This document shows, one piece after another, positions 43,701 to 58,702 of a stretch of DNA of 64,000 nucleotides. The DNA comes from Asterochloris sp. CNOR1 (taxonomy: Eukaryota; Chlorophyta; Trebouxiophyceae; Trebouxiales; Trebouxiaceae). Location of the stretch: the NCBI GenBank assembly GCA_963969365.1, contig OZ017750.1, positions 806,001 through 870,000 of the forward strand. Direction: 5' to 3'. Position numbers and translations under genes: made by a program. The stretch's first letter is position 1. Each line of letters starts with the position of its first letter. Under the pieces are notes generated by a model. That model was given only the letters and a program-made list of their open reading frames with translations. It searched no databases and had not been told where the DNA came from.

Positions 43701-46700
43701 TTGCGCTCCTTGGGCGCCATAATCTGGGCTGCCATCGGCTCAAAGTTGATATGCTTGGCAAACAGGTCCTGCAGCAGACCAGGAGGCAGGGTGACCGAGG
43801 CCAAAAAAGCTGCCAGGCATATGCCACACGACAAGGCCCATGAAAGCTCAGGTGCCCTGGGCAGCAGCAGACTCGTCACTTGCATGTGCTGACCTGAGCC
43901 TGTCTGTTTCCAGCACTAGCGACCGTGGGGCAACAGGCAGAGTGTGGCAGCCAGCAGCAAAGACTCCTGCGCTGGGCTGAGCCTGCCTGTTCCAGCTCTG
44001 GCGTCTCCGGCGCAACAAGCGAGTCCTGGCAACAAGCAGCAGATATCCCCACACTAGGCAAGCTTGCCTTCACGTGGCTTATTTTGGCAGAGGAGGTAGG
44101 CAGCAGGCGCGGCTCCACGCGCCCTACTGCCTGGACAACCTCGTGCAGGGGCTGGTCCACCTGCAGCACTGCCACCGGGCTGGCTGCGCCTGGGTCCCTG
44201 CTGCCTGGGGCGTAAGCGCTGCGCAGGATGCGGTCCACGACAGGCCTGCACAGGTAGACGTACGAGGCAGTCATCATCAAAGACACATGAGAGTGTGCAG
44301 GAACCTGTCTTGTAGGTAGTGCAAAGAATGCAGTTCCACCACAGGGGTGCCAACCTGCCTTGGGTGTGGGCATGTTGCCACAGGCGCTGCGCAGACCAGG
44401 GGCCGACCCCAGTCCTGCACGACCAGCAGAATGCTGCATTCCTTGGCGTTTGCTGGCTGTGCATGATGCGCTCAACCTTGGGCTTGTACAGGGCAAGGAG
44501 GCAATTGACACAGCTGCAGTATTGTGAGCCTAGGGCGCTGCACAGGATACACTTTGGAGCGGCCTCCACGAGTTGGCACACCAGGCTAGGTGTTGCCCTC
44601 TGGTCGTTTGGCTCTGTGCAGGATGCAGTCAGCTACAGGCCTGCACGAGCAGGTTTGTGTGTCAGGTGGTCAGGTCAGGCCTGTACTTTCCAGAGACGGC
44701 GCTTTTGTGCTGCGCAGGTTGCACATGCTCCCACATGGCTGCACAGACATCACGTGGAGGACAGTCAGCCTGGCAGTCAGGCTGTGGACGGTGCAGGAGG
44801 TGACCGCTCACAGCCTGCAGAGGGCACTGATGCCGTTCTGGGCGAGCTGCAGTTCAGGGAAGGCTGGGCTGACATGCTCGGATAGCATGAAGGTTGCTCG
44901 CTTCAACTTGATGGTCAGGCACATCTGCAGGTGCAGTCAGCAGGATGTGACTGCAGAGGGCACACAAAGCATTCCGAGGAACCTGCAGTTCGCGAAAGGC
45001 TGAGCGTGAACAGGCTGACTGCTCTAAGCTGTCAGGCAGCCTTGCAGGTGGCGCGGACAGCAGGTCGCCCTGTGCCATGCCCACCAGCCAGCGCTCCACC
45101 GATGCAACTGTGCATGCAGGGGTGCTGTGCGTGAGCGAGGATAATGGGCCAGCGTACCCAGGCGTTCGCCCGGCTGTGAGCAGCATGCCGGCAATGTGGG
45201 GCCCGCCGCTGGTGCCGTGGGCTGCCAGCAGGGACAGCACCAGGTCTGTGCGGTCCTGGCTGGTCAGCACCAGCGCCCGGGCAGGCTGCCTGCCGTCCAA
45301 GTGCTCCAGCAGCTCCTGTACGTTCTGGCTGCCGACCGAGTACTGCAGCAGGCAGGCACAACAGGGTCTCTCTATGGTCAGTGCAGCGAGCTTTATGGAG
45401 CTAGCCATGTCTGCATGCGGTGCTGCAGGCGGATGCTGCTTGGTCAGTCTGGAGCACCTCGGGACAGTCTGGAGCATGCTTGGACACGGCGGAGCATGCT
45501 TGGACAGTGTGAAGCATGCTGCCTGGACAGTGCAGAGCATGCACAGGGACAGTCTGGAGCATGCCTGGACGGTGCGGAGCATGCTTGGACAGTGCGGAGC
45601 ACCTCTGGAGCATGCAGGGCATCACTGTGACAGGTGCTGCTCCTGAAACTTCACGGATATGTTCAGGTGCTGCAGGATGAAGCAAGTGAGCCAAACTTCT
45701 TGACAGAGATGGCTGGCTGTCATCCGACAGGATGGCTGCAGACAGCTGTTTGACAGCCGCCTCAGCCACACAGCACCTCACCGCTGTGACCTCTGCGTCC
45801 AGGCTGTCCTTCTGGCCATACAGCAGCCTGCCCCCCACAGCTGCACGCAGCTCATCCAGCCTGCAGCAGTCAGGCTGTGGATGTCGCGTAGGGCACAGTC
45901 AACACAGGCAGCTGTGCTCAGATACTGATGCCACCTGCCCACTGCAGCCGCCTGCTGCATGCATGGCTGGCATGCAGAAGCATGCAGAAGTCGGGGGCAG
46001 AGGGGGATGACGTCTGCTGGGGCTTTGTGCCTGCCAGACTCCAGCAACCAGGCCCACCTTATGGTCCGCAGAATGGGGTCAAAGGGAAGGCCGCCAGCCA
46101 GGGGCAGGCCCTTCTTCGCAAGCCTCGCCTGCAGCTTCTGCATGGTGTCTGCTATGGTCTTGGGCTCCAACTTGTTGACCAGCAGGCCCAGCACCTCTGC
46201 CCCATTCCCCTCCAGGCTCTTCTTGGCAATGACCTGTGGGACGCCAAGATGTGCTCTTGCTTTGAGGTACCACCATGTCATTGCAACACCTCCATTTACT
46301 CACACCTTGACAGGTCTCCCCATCCCCTACCCCCTCTGGGTTCAAAGGGACGTCAGATTCTCAGGCTGGTCACTTTCCCAAGGTAGCAACAAGTCTCACC
46401 AGCTACTGCGAGCAGCCTTCTGCAGGTGCACAGGCCAGTGCAGCTGCTGAGGTCAAAACAGAGTTGCTGCTTCCTCCCTGCTGACTGCCGCTGCAGCTGT
46501 TGAGGCTTCCATGCTAAGTGTCTGCACTCTCAAACATGCTGTGGCATTCCATGTTTGACCCACCTACCGCCGTGTTCTCTAGCTGCATCACGCTGCTGCT
46601 GGCGCTGCCGTCCAGCACCATGAGCACTGGGGTGTCAATGGCAGCCGCCACCTTGGCATTCAGCTCCGTGATGTTGTCCAGCCCAGCCCTGTTGGCTGCT

Positions 46701-48243
46701 ACCCCCTCCAGCACCACCATGTCGAAGTTGGCTTTGTAGCTCTGCAGCCAGGGGAGTGCAACCTTGCTTCTGTGCTTGATTGCACTGCAGTGGGGTTGTC
46801 CAGCCCAGCGCTGTTGGCCACAAGCCACATCCCCTCTGGGATAAGCCTGGCATGGCTGGTTATAGCTCCGCAGTCACACGACATCTGCCCCAGCTGGGCT
46901 TTTGGCATGCCTGCACTCCCAAGCACTTTACAAAGAGGTGCATCGCTGCTGCACTGCAGGGCACAGCCTCAGAGCAGAGGGCTCTATCGAGGATGGCGTG
47001 CGGCAGACCTTGCTGGAGTCTGCAAGATGACATGAGCTGACGACTGCGTGTCAGCAGGCCACATGCAACCGCATGACTGCAGCAGGTGTCATTCTGCCAG
47101 ACCCCAGGCAAGCTTGCCTCACCTCATATCGCCTGAAAATGAGGTCCAGTATGTCGTCAGTGCGCCCAGATGCCAGATTCTTGGTGGCCTCCTCGATAGT
47201 GATGCCATACATGGACTCGCCTGGCTGCTGCATCTGAAAGACGTGCCGCATCCTGCAGGGGGCATGCTGGGGCTTTTTGGGGATGTGCAGAGGGGCCACG
47301 GGGGCCCGCGCAAGGGGAAAGCGAGGGCCCAGCACATTTGACAAGCAGCTGTGCCTTGCTGAGCTGCACCAGCACTGCCCTGAGGCCAGTCCCTGCACCG
47401 GGGGGCGTCAGCCAACTGTGGGGGCTTGCGCATGTGACAGGCAAAGCCAGCGCTGCTCCATGAGGGGCCTCACAGCCTGATGTGGCCTGGTGTGCAAATG
47501 GGGTCACTCCACAGCCAAGGCAGGCTGCCGCCATGGTGCCTCACAGCTCGATGTGGCTCGGCAGCCCGGTGCGCGAGTGGGGGTAAGGCGGCCCGGCTAT
47601 GGGCTGGAAGAAGCCCACCCTGCCCATCTGGCGCTCAAAGTAGTCCATGGTGCCCAGCAGCACTGGAGAGGTGTGCCCGCTGCCCTCCAGGTTGGCCATC
47701 AACAGGCCCTGCAGGGTACGGGGGACTCGGGCAAGCCCAGCACGGAACAGGCACCAAATGCTGGCAAGGACTTGGACAACCAAGACCAGAATCTGGGACA
47801 ATTACCGTTACTATCTGAGCACAAATTGGCCACCAGGGGCTGTACATGCAGCACGCTCAAAGGGGGGGCCAGTGAACCCCAATTTTCACTGCGATCAAGC
47901 CAGTGCTTATTGTCACACATGGGTAAGTGAGCCCATGTGCTCATGATGGTGGTACCAAGCCTCCTTGACGGGTCTATACCTGGCCCTGTGCCGTGGCCTG
48001 CTCCTCTGGCGGTGCGCTGGCATAGGCTCGGCATATCCAGTGCAGATCTGCAGCTCCAGCCTGGACGGAAGGCAGAGTCCTGCATGCATTGTGCTGACCT
48101 TGGTGGCATGCACGGTGCATTGCAGGGCACCTGGCAGTAGGTCGACATGATGCAATGCCAATGCATTGAGACACAGCCACAGTATATCAGACATGCCTGG
48201 ACTTCCGGCCGATGGCACCATACAGCCTCAGGAATGCCGTCAT
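40758..48243 (-). CDS. PTA: Phosphate acetyltransferase (long, eukaryotic-algal type)
   Basis: It converts acetyl-CoA and phosphate to acetyl phosphate. Blocks in order: [19 protein letters not shown] (~47620, P-loop-like N domain), [18 protein letters not shown] (~47180), [18 protein letters not shown] (~46700), [18 protein letters not shown] (~46180), [14 protein letters not shown] (~45240, DRTGG-type domain), then the catalytic PTA/PTB domain: [18 protein letters not shown] (~43680), [12 protein letters not shown] (~43390), [19 protein letters not shown] (~42860), [14 protein letters not shown] (~42000), [20 protein letters not shown] (~41920), [12 protein letters not shown] (~41100) and [12 protein letters not shown] (~40860). 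All three bacterial long-form domains are present. The first certain exon starts at 47708. The Met at 48243 ([16 protein letters not shown], mitochondrial-like presequence) joins in phase but its donor is weak. Introns hold tandem repeats. It is divergent with ACK. Confidence 0.9.
41527..41829 (-). repeat. ~150-bp tandem duplication inside a PTA intron
   Basis: On the + strand ATTGCCACTCCAG begins at 41527 and again at 41681. Both copies go on through ACAAGCAAGAC, GACTTTCGACCCC, CAGCACGCCATCATG and GCTGAAAGACAGTGCTGCA to AGAGTCAC. The copies differ by scattered substitutions and small gaps. A third short AGAGTCACACA lies at 41844. Confidence 0.85.
45435..45625 (-). repeat. Minisatellite (~20-bp unit, about nine copies) inside a PTA intron
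   Basis: On the + strand the unit GGACAGTCTGGAGCATGCTT and close variants (GGACAGTGCGGAGCATGCTT, GGACAGTGTGAAGCATGCTG) recur in tandem. Copies differ mostly at the GT(C/G)(T/C)(G) positions. The array encodes nothing sensible on either strand. Confidence 0.8.
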
Positions 48244-48479
48244 CTGTGCTACTTCTTCCTAAGAGCTCGGCATGATGTCAGATTGACCTGGTCAAAGCAG
48301 AATCAGACCTCTGCCCCATGCCATAGGCATGCCATTTGGGACATCAGAGTGCATAATGAACGACCCTGATGGCTGGCAGTGGCCTTGACATCAATCAGTA
48401 GGCTCTGTAGGTCGGACAACCCACGTTGGTCAGCTCAGCAGGATTGCACATCGTTTCTGACCAACTGAAACATCTTCTG
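48244..48479. promoter_or_regulatory. Divergent PTA/ACK promoter interval
   Basis: About 236 bp separate the proposed starts of the two enzymes of one pathway, transcribed in opposite directions. A shared, co-regulated promoter is likely. I see no recognisable TATA box. Confidence 0.5.
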
Positions 48480-51193
<2,714 letters not shown>

Positions 51194-51306
51194 TCTTCCT
51201 TTTAATGCCCTTATAGCTGCTGCTGATCACTTTGAAGGTCATCCATGGTTCAATCTTCAAGACCAGTGCTTCAAGCAAGATGAGTGGACATATCTCAAGG
51301 GAAGTC

Positions 51307-52779
51307 CTAGGTGGCTGCTGGAGCAGGGGTGTAGATACCAGTCTGAATCAGCACCTTCTTCTTGGCAATCGACAGGCGGCTCTTACTCCGGGCACCATTA
51401 TTTTGGTGAATCACGCCCTTGCCTGCAGCACAATGTCTGAGTGCTCAGGCACTAGTCGTGCACACAGGCCGGGCAGCAGGAAACAGGCCGGGCAGCAGAC
51501 CCTGCCCAGCAGCAATGCAGGTGGCCTGCTTCAATCGAAATGGCTGCCTAATCACGGGCAAGCCCAAGGGGGACTGCCCATCAGACTGATTGCGGCCCTA
51601 AAGCAACCCAGCACCACATCAGCTGGGTTGTGCAGCTCCTGATTTTCCCTAAGAGGGATTTTGAATGTCTGTCCCATCACAAACGCTGAGCCAAGCCAAG
51701 CCGTTCCAGGTCAACAGCTCAGCTGCTCCTTTCCAGTGTGTCTCTTCCCCTCACCAGCTCTTCCAGCAGCAGTCCAGCTTGACTTTACACGTTGCTACCA
51801 GATGCTTACTAGATCTTGGCCCTGCTCACACCCAGCACTGGCATGGCCACCGGCACACCTGTGGCCTTGTCAATCTCCTCAAAGGCCTCGTTGATCATCT
51901 GCTCGACAGGCTTGAAGGCATCCTCAGAGGTGGGATTCTCCTTAGCGAGAGCCGTCAGTGCCTTGAAGACCTACAGACCAGTGGAAAGAGTTTTGGGGTC
52001 CGCGTGCGGAAAGCAAGGAGGAGTCGAGGGTTGTCCTTTGCCACAGCCTTCAGCCTGGGCAGACCAGGGTCTTGGTGAAGCATGTGACGGCTGTAAGTTA
52101 CTGCCAGGTCTCTGGCTGGGAATGCCCACAGGGTCAGCTGCTCACGCAGCTGGCATGGGAGTGAGAGCATTCGAGCAGCAGAGCAGGATGCTGTAGCTGT
52201 GGCAGTTCATGCCGTGAAGGCACAGCCAGCCTGTGCAGCAGGGATTGTGGGCACTGCTCCACTGGTACATCAAAGAGATCCAGGGGATATTGAGCAGAGT
52301 CTAGGTGTACAGCTGAAGTGCTCAGCACCCTTTAGAATGCGCCCAAGCTAGGAGCACTGCACTCCCGCTGCAAGCCTTTGCATCTGACATACAGCTCACC
52401 TTTTTCATCCTTGTCTTCACTGCTGACTTTTTGCTCTTATTGTACAAGCGTGCCCGCTCTGCGGTCCGCTGCCGCCGAAGGGAGTTCTGCTTTGCAAACA
52501 CCTGAAGGATGCCTGCCCTGGCAACTGTTACTGGTGCTCTCGGGCAGCCTGCAGGTGGCAAACCCAGGGTGGATGCTGTGTGGCCTCTCAACACCTAATT
52601 GCGAGCACTGTGAGGCAGTCCCTGCATATCCTCCAGGATCACTTACAGGTGAGGGCCTGTCCACGCATGGAGCAGCCAAAGCCGAAAGCTGGCCTGGTCT
52701 GCTGCAACTGAGGCTGCTGCCGAACGTGTCGGCAGCCCAGAGACATGCGGGTCATGGAGCTGCACATCACGTTGCTCAT
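51307..52779 (-). CDS. RPS20: Plastid ribosomal protein bS20 (nuclear-encoded)
   Basis: Four exons (52647-52779, 52400-52548, 51832-51970, 51307-51422) close exactly to 178 residues. The first ~65 residues form a transit peptide rich in Met, Ser, Arg and Gln (MSNVMCSSMTRMSLGCRHVR) and reach an ARAG-like site. The mature part has RTAERARLYNKSKKSAVKTR, the bS20 signature, then FKALTALAKENPTSEDAFK, and the C-terminal GVIHQNNGARSKSRLSIAKK. bS20 binds 16S rRNA in the small subunit. It extends about 12 residues beyond the usual bacterial end (IQTGIYTPAPAAT). No other ATG in frame upstream before a stop. It is head to head with eIF3f. Confidence 0.93.
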
Positions 52780-53020
52780 GTTGCCTGCAAGCTCCTCTGG
52801 GGTCTCAGTCAGCGGACCCTGTAGAGGCAACTTTGACCTAGCTCTATGTCTGGCAGACTGCTGCCCATTCAGTGTTGGAGTTCATCCGGAGGCCTTGATC
52901 TGCATCGCCACCAGGCGTGTTTGTAGCCGTCGATCGCATTTCTGCCGCCAGCCCCTGCACGGCAGGACCTGCTGCCTACAGCAGGCTTGGATCTGACAGC
53001 AGGCCACCTGCCACACCAGC
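52780..53020. promoter_or_regulatory. Divergent RPS20/EIF3F promoter interval
   Basis: A 241-bp interval between two divergent translation-related genes. No TATA box seen. It must contain both 5' leaders. Confidence 0.45.
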
Positions 53021-55209
53021 ATGCCACCCCTCAACCTGCTTGTGGGGCATTCCAGCATTACTGTGAGAGTGCAGCCAGTTGTCCTGTTCACTATCTGTGA
53101 CGCCTACATCAGGCGCAGCGAGGGCAAGGAGCGGGTGATTGGCACCCTACTGGGCACCATTGCTGAGGGCGTGGTGGATATCAGAAACTGCTATGCTGTG
53201 CCCCACAATGAGAGCATGGACCAGGTAAGGCAGCTGAAGCAGCCAGCCAGGAGACCCCGGCATGAGCAGTTGCCTGGCATTTGTCTCCCAAGCTCTGCCG
53301 TCTTGGGCCGCATACATGGAGTTTTGCAGATCAAGCAGACTTTCTAACATGTCGGCTGGCACTCACTGCCTCACACAGTCCTGCAAGGCTCTGCAGGCAT
53401 ACTGTGCAGCGCTTGCTGCCTGCCCACTGCACTCCAGGTTGAGCACTTGGCAGACCGCCCAGCTCCCCCTCGTGCAGGTGGAGATGGACATTGCACATCA
53501 CAGGACGCTGCTGGACCTCCACCACAAGGTCAATATGAGGGAAAGGATAGTGGGCTGGTGAGGCATGTGCGCACGACTTCTGGCCAGCGCTGTTGCCCAC
53601 CCAGGTCTGGTGTTGTCCTTGCTCCCATGGGCGGCTGTCTGAGTGCTGGCGTATCTGGCGACCTGCAGACAGCCTTGCCCACCAGTGCGTGTACTTGTAC
53701 AGGTTTTCCACTGGGCACGGTGTGTCTGCCAGCGATGCCAGGTTCCAGATGTACTATGAGAGCCAGTGCCAGAACCCGGTGGGTACAGCATGCCGCTTGT
53801 GCTATCTGACTGCGCCCTCCTCTGCAGCATGTGTGCCCCTGCTGTGCGCTTGACAGAGCAAGCAGGCTCCATGCAGCACTGTCTGCTGGGCAGCTGAGCA
53901 GCTGCTGCAGTGAGTATAGCACAACGTCCCACTGCAGGGCTGACAGTCCCTACCAGCACTGCCTGTTGCCACATGAGCAGCAGCTGTGCTGTGCCCTTCA
54001 ACATTTCCAAGGAAGGTCAAGCCTGAGCCTCATGACTTACCCTGCAGGTGCACCTGACAGTTGATGCTGCGCTGGCAGACAAAAAGCTGCAGATCACAGC
54101 CTATGTCGCACGGCACCTCACGCTTGGGGATAGGCAGCAGTCGCTGGCCCAGGAATTCCAGGAGGTCCCATGTGAAGTTCGCATAGAGGAGCTCGAGAAG
54201 ATTGGAGGTGGGCTCTCCAGGCCATGATGTGTGCCAGCAATCAGTGAATTGGTGTGTCATGTCTTATGAAGCAGCACAGGGGGCTGCAGAGATCCAGAGG
54301 TGGACCTTGCTTGTGCTTGCCTCTGCCAAGAGGCTTGCGTCCCCTCTGGACTGATGTGGGAAAGTTTGCAAGTGGGCCCTAGACGCAGCTGGCTGGTGGT
54401 TGCTGGCTGAGGCTGCTGGGATGAATGCTCTGAAGCTGCCCCAAAGTGTTGTGGGCGGTGGGCGGGGCGGCGCCGGCACCTGCTGCTAATGGCTCACTTG
54501 TAGGTCATAAGCTCGTGGCACCGCTCACGAAGCCGATGATGCCAGCTTGGCGTGGTTGGATGTTGCTGCTGCATTATTAGCTGATGCTGCAGGTTGTAGC
54601 CCCACTTGTCAACTGCATGCCTTTGCTGCCATGCTGCATTTATCAAGCGGACTCTCAATGTGCTTGCAGCTGACCTTTTGGAAAACGAGGTGACAGACAA
54701 AATCCCCTCAGACATGGAGACCCTGCAGACGGCCTTTGTCAGGCTTCAACAGCTGCTGGACAGGGCCTACCAGTATGTGGACGATGTTGTGGTGAGGCAC
54801 TGCTCCTGCTTGCTGCTGCCAGCTCGCAATGTTTTTGACACTGCCTATGTTGAGGGCTCAGATCTTTTGCTTCCAACCCTCCACATCCTGCACCTGAGGC
54901 ACCTGGCAGCAGCCCCTCCAACACATCTCTGTGGCCCTGCATCTCTGTGGCCCTACAGCTTGCACATTCTGCACTTGCTAGTAGCCCCTCACGCCTCTGC
55001 AGGCTGGAAAGCGGAAAGGGGATGTGTCTGTTGGCCGGTACCTGGCTGACACAGTGGCCTCTGTCCCCTTCATGAGCAAGGAGGAGCTGGAGCAGATGTA
55101 CACAGACAGCACCCAGGATGCCTTGCTCGTGATGTACCTTGCCAATCTGACCCGTGCCCACATTGCCCTCGCTGACAGGCTCAGCACGGCTGCTCTGCCA
55201 CTTTTATAG
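53021..55209 (+). CDS. EIF3F: Translation initiation factor eIF3 subunit f
   Basis: Exon 1 (53021-53224) begins MPPLNLLVGHSSITVRVQPV and contains RVIGTLLGTIAEGVVDIRNC and VPHNESMDQ, the MPN-domain start of eIF3f. Exon 2 (53478-53557) has HRTLLDLHHKVNMRERIVGW. Exon 3 (from about 53701) gives FSTGHGVSASDARFQMYYES. The JAMM metal site of active MPN proteases is degenerate here, as expected for eIF3f. Later exons carry VHLTVDAALADKKLQITAYV, ADLLENEVTDKIPSDMETLQ and LQQLLDRAYQYVDDVV, then RYLADTVASVPFMSKEELEQ to the TAG at 55209. The product is a scaffold subunit of eIF3 on the 40S ribosome. The length is close to the family norm. Confidence 0.94.
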
Positions 55210-55717
55210 CGTTTTGAACAATTGAGACAATCGACCTCGTTTGATTTGTGGTATAGCACAGTCAACGGAATGCTGAAGCAGGAGTCTCATGTAGGCTGGT
55301 GGCAGATACCGTTTAACTTGTGGTGAAGCGCTTGTGGCACTTGTGTTGCCTGAGAACAGTTAGTAGCACAAGAGGCCTTCCCCAGTCAGCAAATGCCTTG
55401 GGGGTTGGACTAGGGGGTTAAAGTATAGTCAAAAAAATTGGACTTTGTACAGTACTGCCAAAAGTACACTAATTCAGGGCAGGTAAAACAGACACATGCT
55501 CACTACGAGCATCAGGGTACAAGCGAGGTGTCAAGAATGAGAGATGAGCATTGCGCTGCAAAAACTGACATCAGCAAGTCTCTGCTCCAGGGTTTCATGG
55601 GCCAGCTCAGCGCATGGAAACTGCATCCAGCCAGCCATCTCTGGTAGGAAGCTGGCATCTGTGGCATGCGACCAGCTAGCTCCTGTCAATCCACTGCCAT
55701 GTTGCCAAATCTAGTAT
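55210..55717. other. Convergent 3' interval
   Basis: This 508-bp interval between the eIF3f and cathepsin Z stops is relatively AT-rich and holds a run AAAAAAATT at about 55430. No convincing gene is seen; a short open stretch at 55438-55647 has no family resemblance. Confidence 0.4.
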
Positions 55718-58702
55718 CTAAGCCAGTGACATGATGTGAGCCCTGCCCGTCAGCTTGGTCAGGTCACGCATGCGCCCAAAGCCCAGGTCCACGCTCTTCA
55801 TCCACACTCCTGGCACTGCCCAGCCGCAGGAGTACTCGATAGCCAGGTTGTAATCATCACCCTGCAAGGATGTTGAAGCAAATCATGAAGCGGGCCTGGG
55901 GCCTGCAGCAGGCTTATGATGCAGTACACAAGTCAGAGACAGTAGCCTGAGCGCTGCATTGACTCTGCACAGGATAAGGCTGCCGTGCTGCAGGGAAACC
56001 AGCAGCCTTACTGGCCCATACAGCATTCAGACCCCAGTGGTCCAGCAGCAGCAAACACAAGCCAAACAACTGAGCTTCCAGCAGCTCACCTGGCCATCTT
56101 TGAAGGCACTGGTCACGATCCTGAAGAAGCCATGCTCTGCGTATGGCTCCCCCCAGCTGCAGAAGAGAGGATCCATTGTTAATGTTGTATGAAGTGCCAA
56201 TCTAGCAGGCACCTGTGCTGAAGCCATGGAGGTGTGACACACAGCTGTGCAGAGCTCTCGCTTGAAGCACACACCTGTTCCTGACAATCCAGTACTCAGT
56301 GCCATCCTCCACACCCCAGCCTGCAGGGCACACAGCAGCGCTGTCCAGATGCCCGTCGTCAGCAGCAGCAAGGCAGCATTCTGCACAGGTGACAGCGCGA
56401 TAGGAAGCTCACCAACCACGCTGATGATGTGGTTGATGTTGGGGCTGGGGTTGTACTCAGCAAAAATGCCACCTTTGTGCTTGTCGAGGTTGGAGGTGGC
56501 ATCAATACCACCTGCAGCAGACACCGGCTCTGAAGCAGAAACCCTGAGCCAGATGCAGGCTGAACCCCTCACATACGTTGGCACATAAGCTCCCTCAGCG
56601 CTTTGGAATGTCCACAAGGGAACGGGTAGTAAGCACTCAGCAGCAAAAGCGCAATGCCAGGGCGACTCACATGAGATGGGGCCCCTTGCCATGATCTCAG
56701 CCTTCATGGCGTCTGCAGAAGGCAGTGCAATGGGTCAGCCATGGTCGCATGGCAGAGGAGAGCTGCCAAGGCCTGCAGCACTGGACCATGCATGTGACAC
56801 TGGGCCGTCACACCAACCCCACGATCGAACGAACGAACGGACGCTCTGCTGCATCATGCACTGTGAGAGCGTCTGCATGCATGCTGGGGCCTGCACTCCC
56901 AGGAGTGGCCCACCTGAGCCAGAGACACGGCCGTGCTCACTGACCACCTGCACAGGGCAGTGGACGGAGTGTCAGCAGCCTTGCGAGGCTTGTGGGGCAA
57001 CAAGATGCAGTTTGCAGGCTGGCCAGTGAGCGGCCGTCTGCCTGATGACAACGGAGGGTGCCTGCAGTCCTGACAGGCTTTAAGCGCTCGTGAGAGAGGC
57101 AGGCGCAGGAGCAGGTGGCCTCACCAGGCGCTCGTAGTCATCGATGGCCTTGCAGCCCTCGCCCGGCCAGCATGTGAAGCACTGGTCCACAGCATTGCAG
57201 TCCTGGTCCACAGCAATGTCTGCACAGTGCAGGAACCGGCCCAAGCTGAGGCACCACCCCAGCAGCTCGTCAGCTGGTTGTCATGGCACGCAGCAGCAAA
57301 CACAAATGCCAGCAAGCGGCTCCAGAAAAGGAGAAGGCAACTCACAGTTGTTGCAGGTCTCGTCCTGCAAGCAAGGATGCAATGCTGTTAACTTGCTGCT
57401 ATCGGCAGTATGCCCAGGAGAGAGCAGTCTGAGGGAACTGCCGAGCTTGGACACATGGCAATGTCAACCAGCATGAGCGACACGTGCACATCATGAGGCA
57501 GCAAATGAGACCTACAGGAATGCCAGAGCGAGCTGCATAGTCATACACACGCCCATCCCAGCCCCCATGGCAGCTGCCAGCATTGCCACAGTCGATCACC
57601 TGCACAGCCAGGCAGGCGAATCTCTCAGCTCAGGCACTGGCTGGCGTTTCGGACACTGGCTGATGTGTGCAGCTATGATGACCAGATGGTGCAGAGACAT
57701 GCATTGGCTGAGCTGCGAGCTGCCCCATGAGCAGTGGCCATGCCAGCACGTGCCTCAAGCAGGCACCAGTAACCCCTCGGCAGCTACACTGCCGCATGCA
57801 CTATTCCATGAGACACAAAGCGTTTGTTGGCAGCTGAGCTCACATTCTGAACTGACAGGTAGGTGGGGGGCCACACTGGCGTTCCACGCATGATGTTGTA
57901 GCGGTCTGCCAGGGCTGATGTGGCTCCCATTGCCCAGCAACTGCCACTGCAGGCACACAGCAGCATGGGTGTGAGGGGCTGCCTGGGGCAGCTCTGCAGA
58001 GCAGCCCAGGCTTCTCCCCTGCTGTCAGCAAGCGGTTGCAGAACAGCTCACTGGCTGGCCCTGGGCCCACATCAGCCAGAGCAGGCAGCCAGGCTGCCCT
58101 GCTGATGCAGCTGGGGCAGTGGACGATAGTGGATGCAGACCCTCTGTCGTCAGGCAGACGCGTGCAATTTGTGGGCAGGCAGCTCACCAGTACTGGGGAA
58201 TGTGCTGATTGCGGGTGGTGCTCAGAAAGTTAGTGCCGTTCACATTTCTCCTGCACTCAGCACAGCGACGCAGCTGCTGCGATCAGTGCTGGTTATGAGG
58301 GAGTCACACAGCAGCCTGTGCTGTGTGCAGCATGGCATTGCCGTTGCCCTGTGACAGGCGCTGCAGCGTTTGCCACATTTTGTCAATGACATGAAGGCAG
58401 CGCACTGCAGTCCTCACCAGTCCCAGCTCTTCGGCAGGTCCTTGTTGGCCAGATAGGGGGGAGGAGTCTTGCTGCAGGCCAGGCAGGGAAGTCAAAGGTG
58501 CCAGCATTTTTGAGGTTATCACGCGATCCAGAGGCCCTTGCAAACTAGCTCACATGAGGGGCTTGTAATCAGGGTCTGGCGTGATGATGGTGGCAAAGGC
58601 TGAGGGGCTAGAGGGCTCCTCGTGCAGCACCACCTGGCCCTGCACCAGGGCCGCTGCTGCCAATAGAAGAGCAACAATGGCCATGACAGGCGGCTTGGGC
58701 AT
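55718..58702 (-). CDS. CTSZ: Cathepsin Z/X-like cysteine protease
   Basis: The start Met at 58702 opens a signal peptide ([10 protein letters not shown] then a Leu/Ala core, cut near VQGQ). A short propeptide ([25 protein letters not shown]) precedes [29 protein letters not shown] and [18 protein letters not shown] with the catalytic Cys. Next come [73 protein letters not shown] with the catalytic His, and [19 protein letters not shown] with Asn. The HIP element next to the active-site Cys and the short propeptide are hallmarks of cathepsin Z, a carboxypeptidase-like C1A enzyme of lysosomes or vacuoles. Some exons around 57000 are only partly resolved. The C-terminus ends SLA at 55718. Confidence 0.9.

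Noticed and set aside
45435-45625. CRISPR-like array
   Set aside because: The units are adjacent without unique spacers, differ from each other, and lie in a eukaryotic intron.
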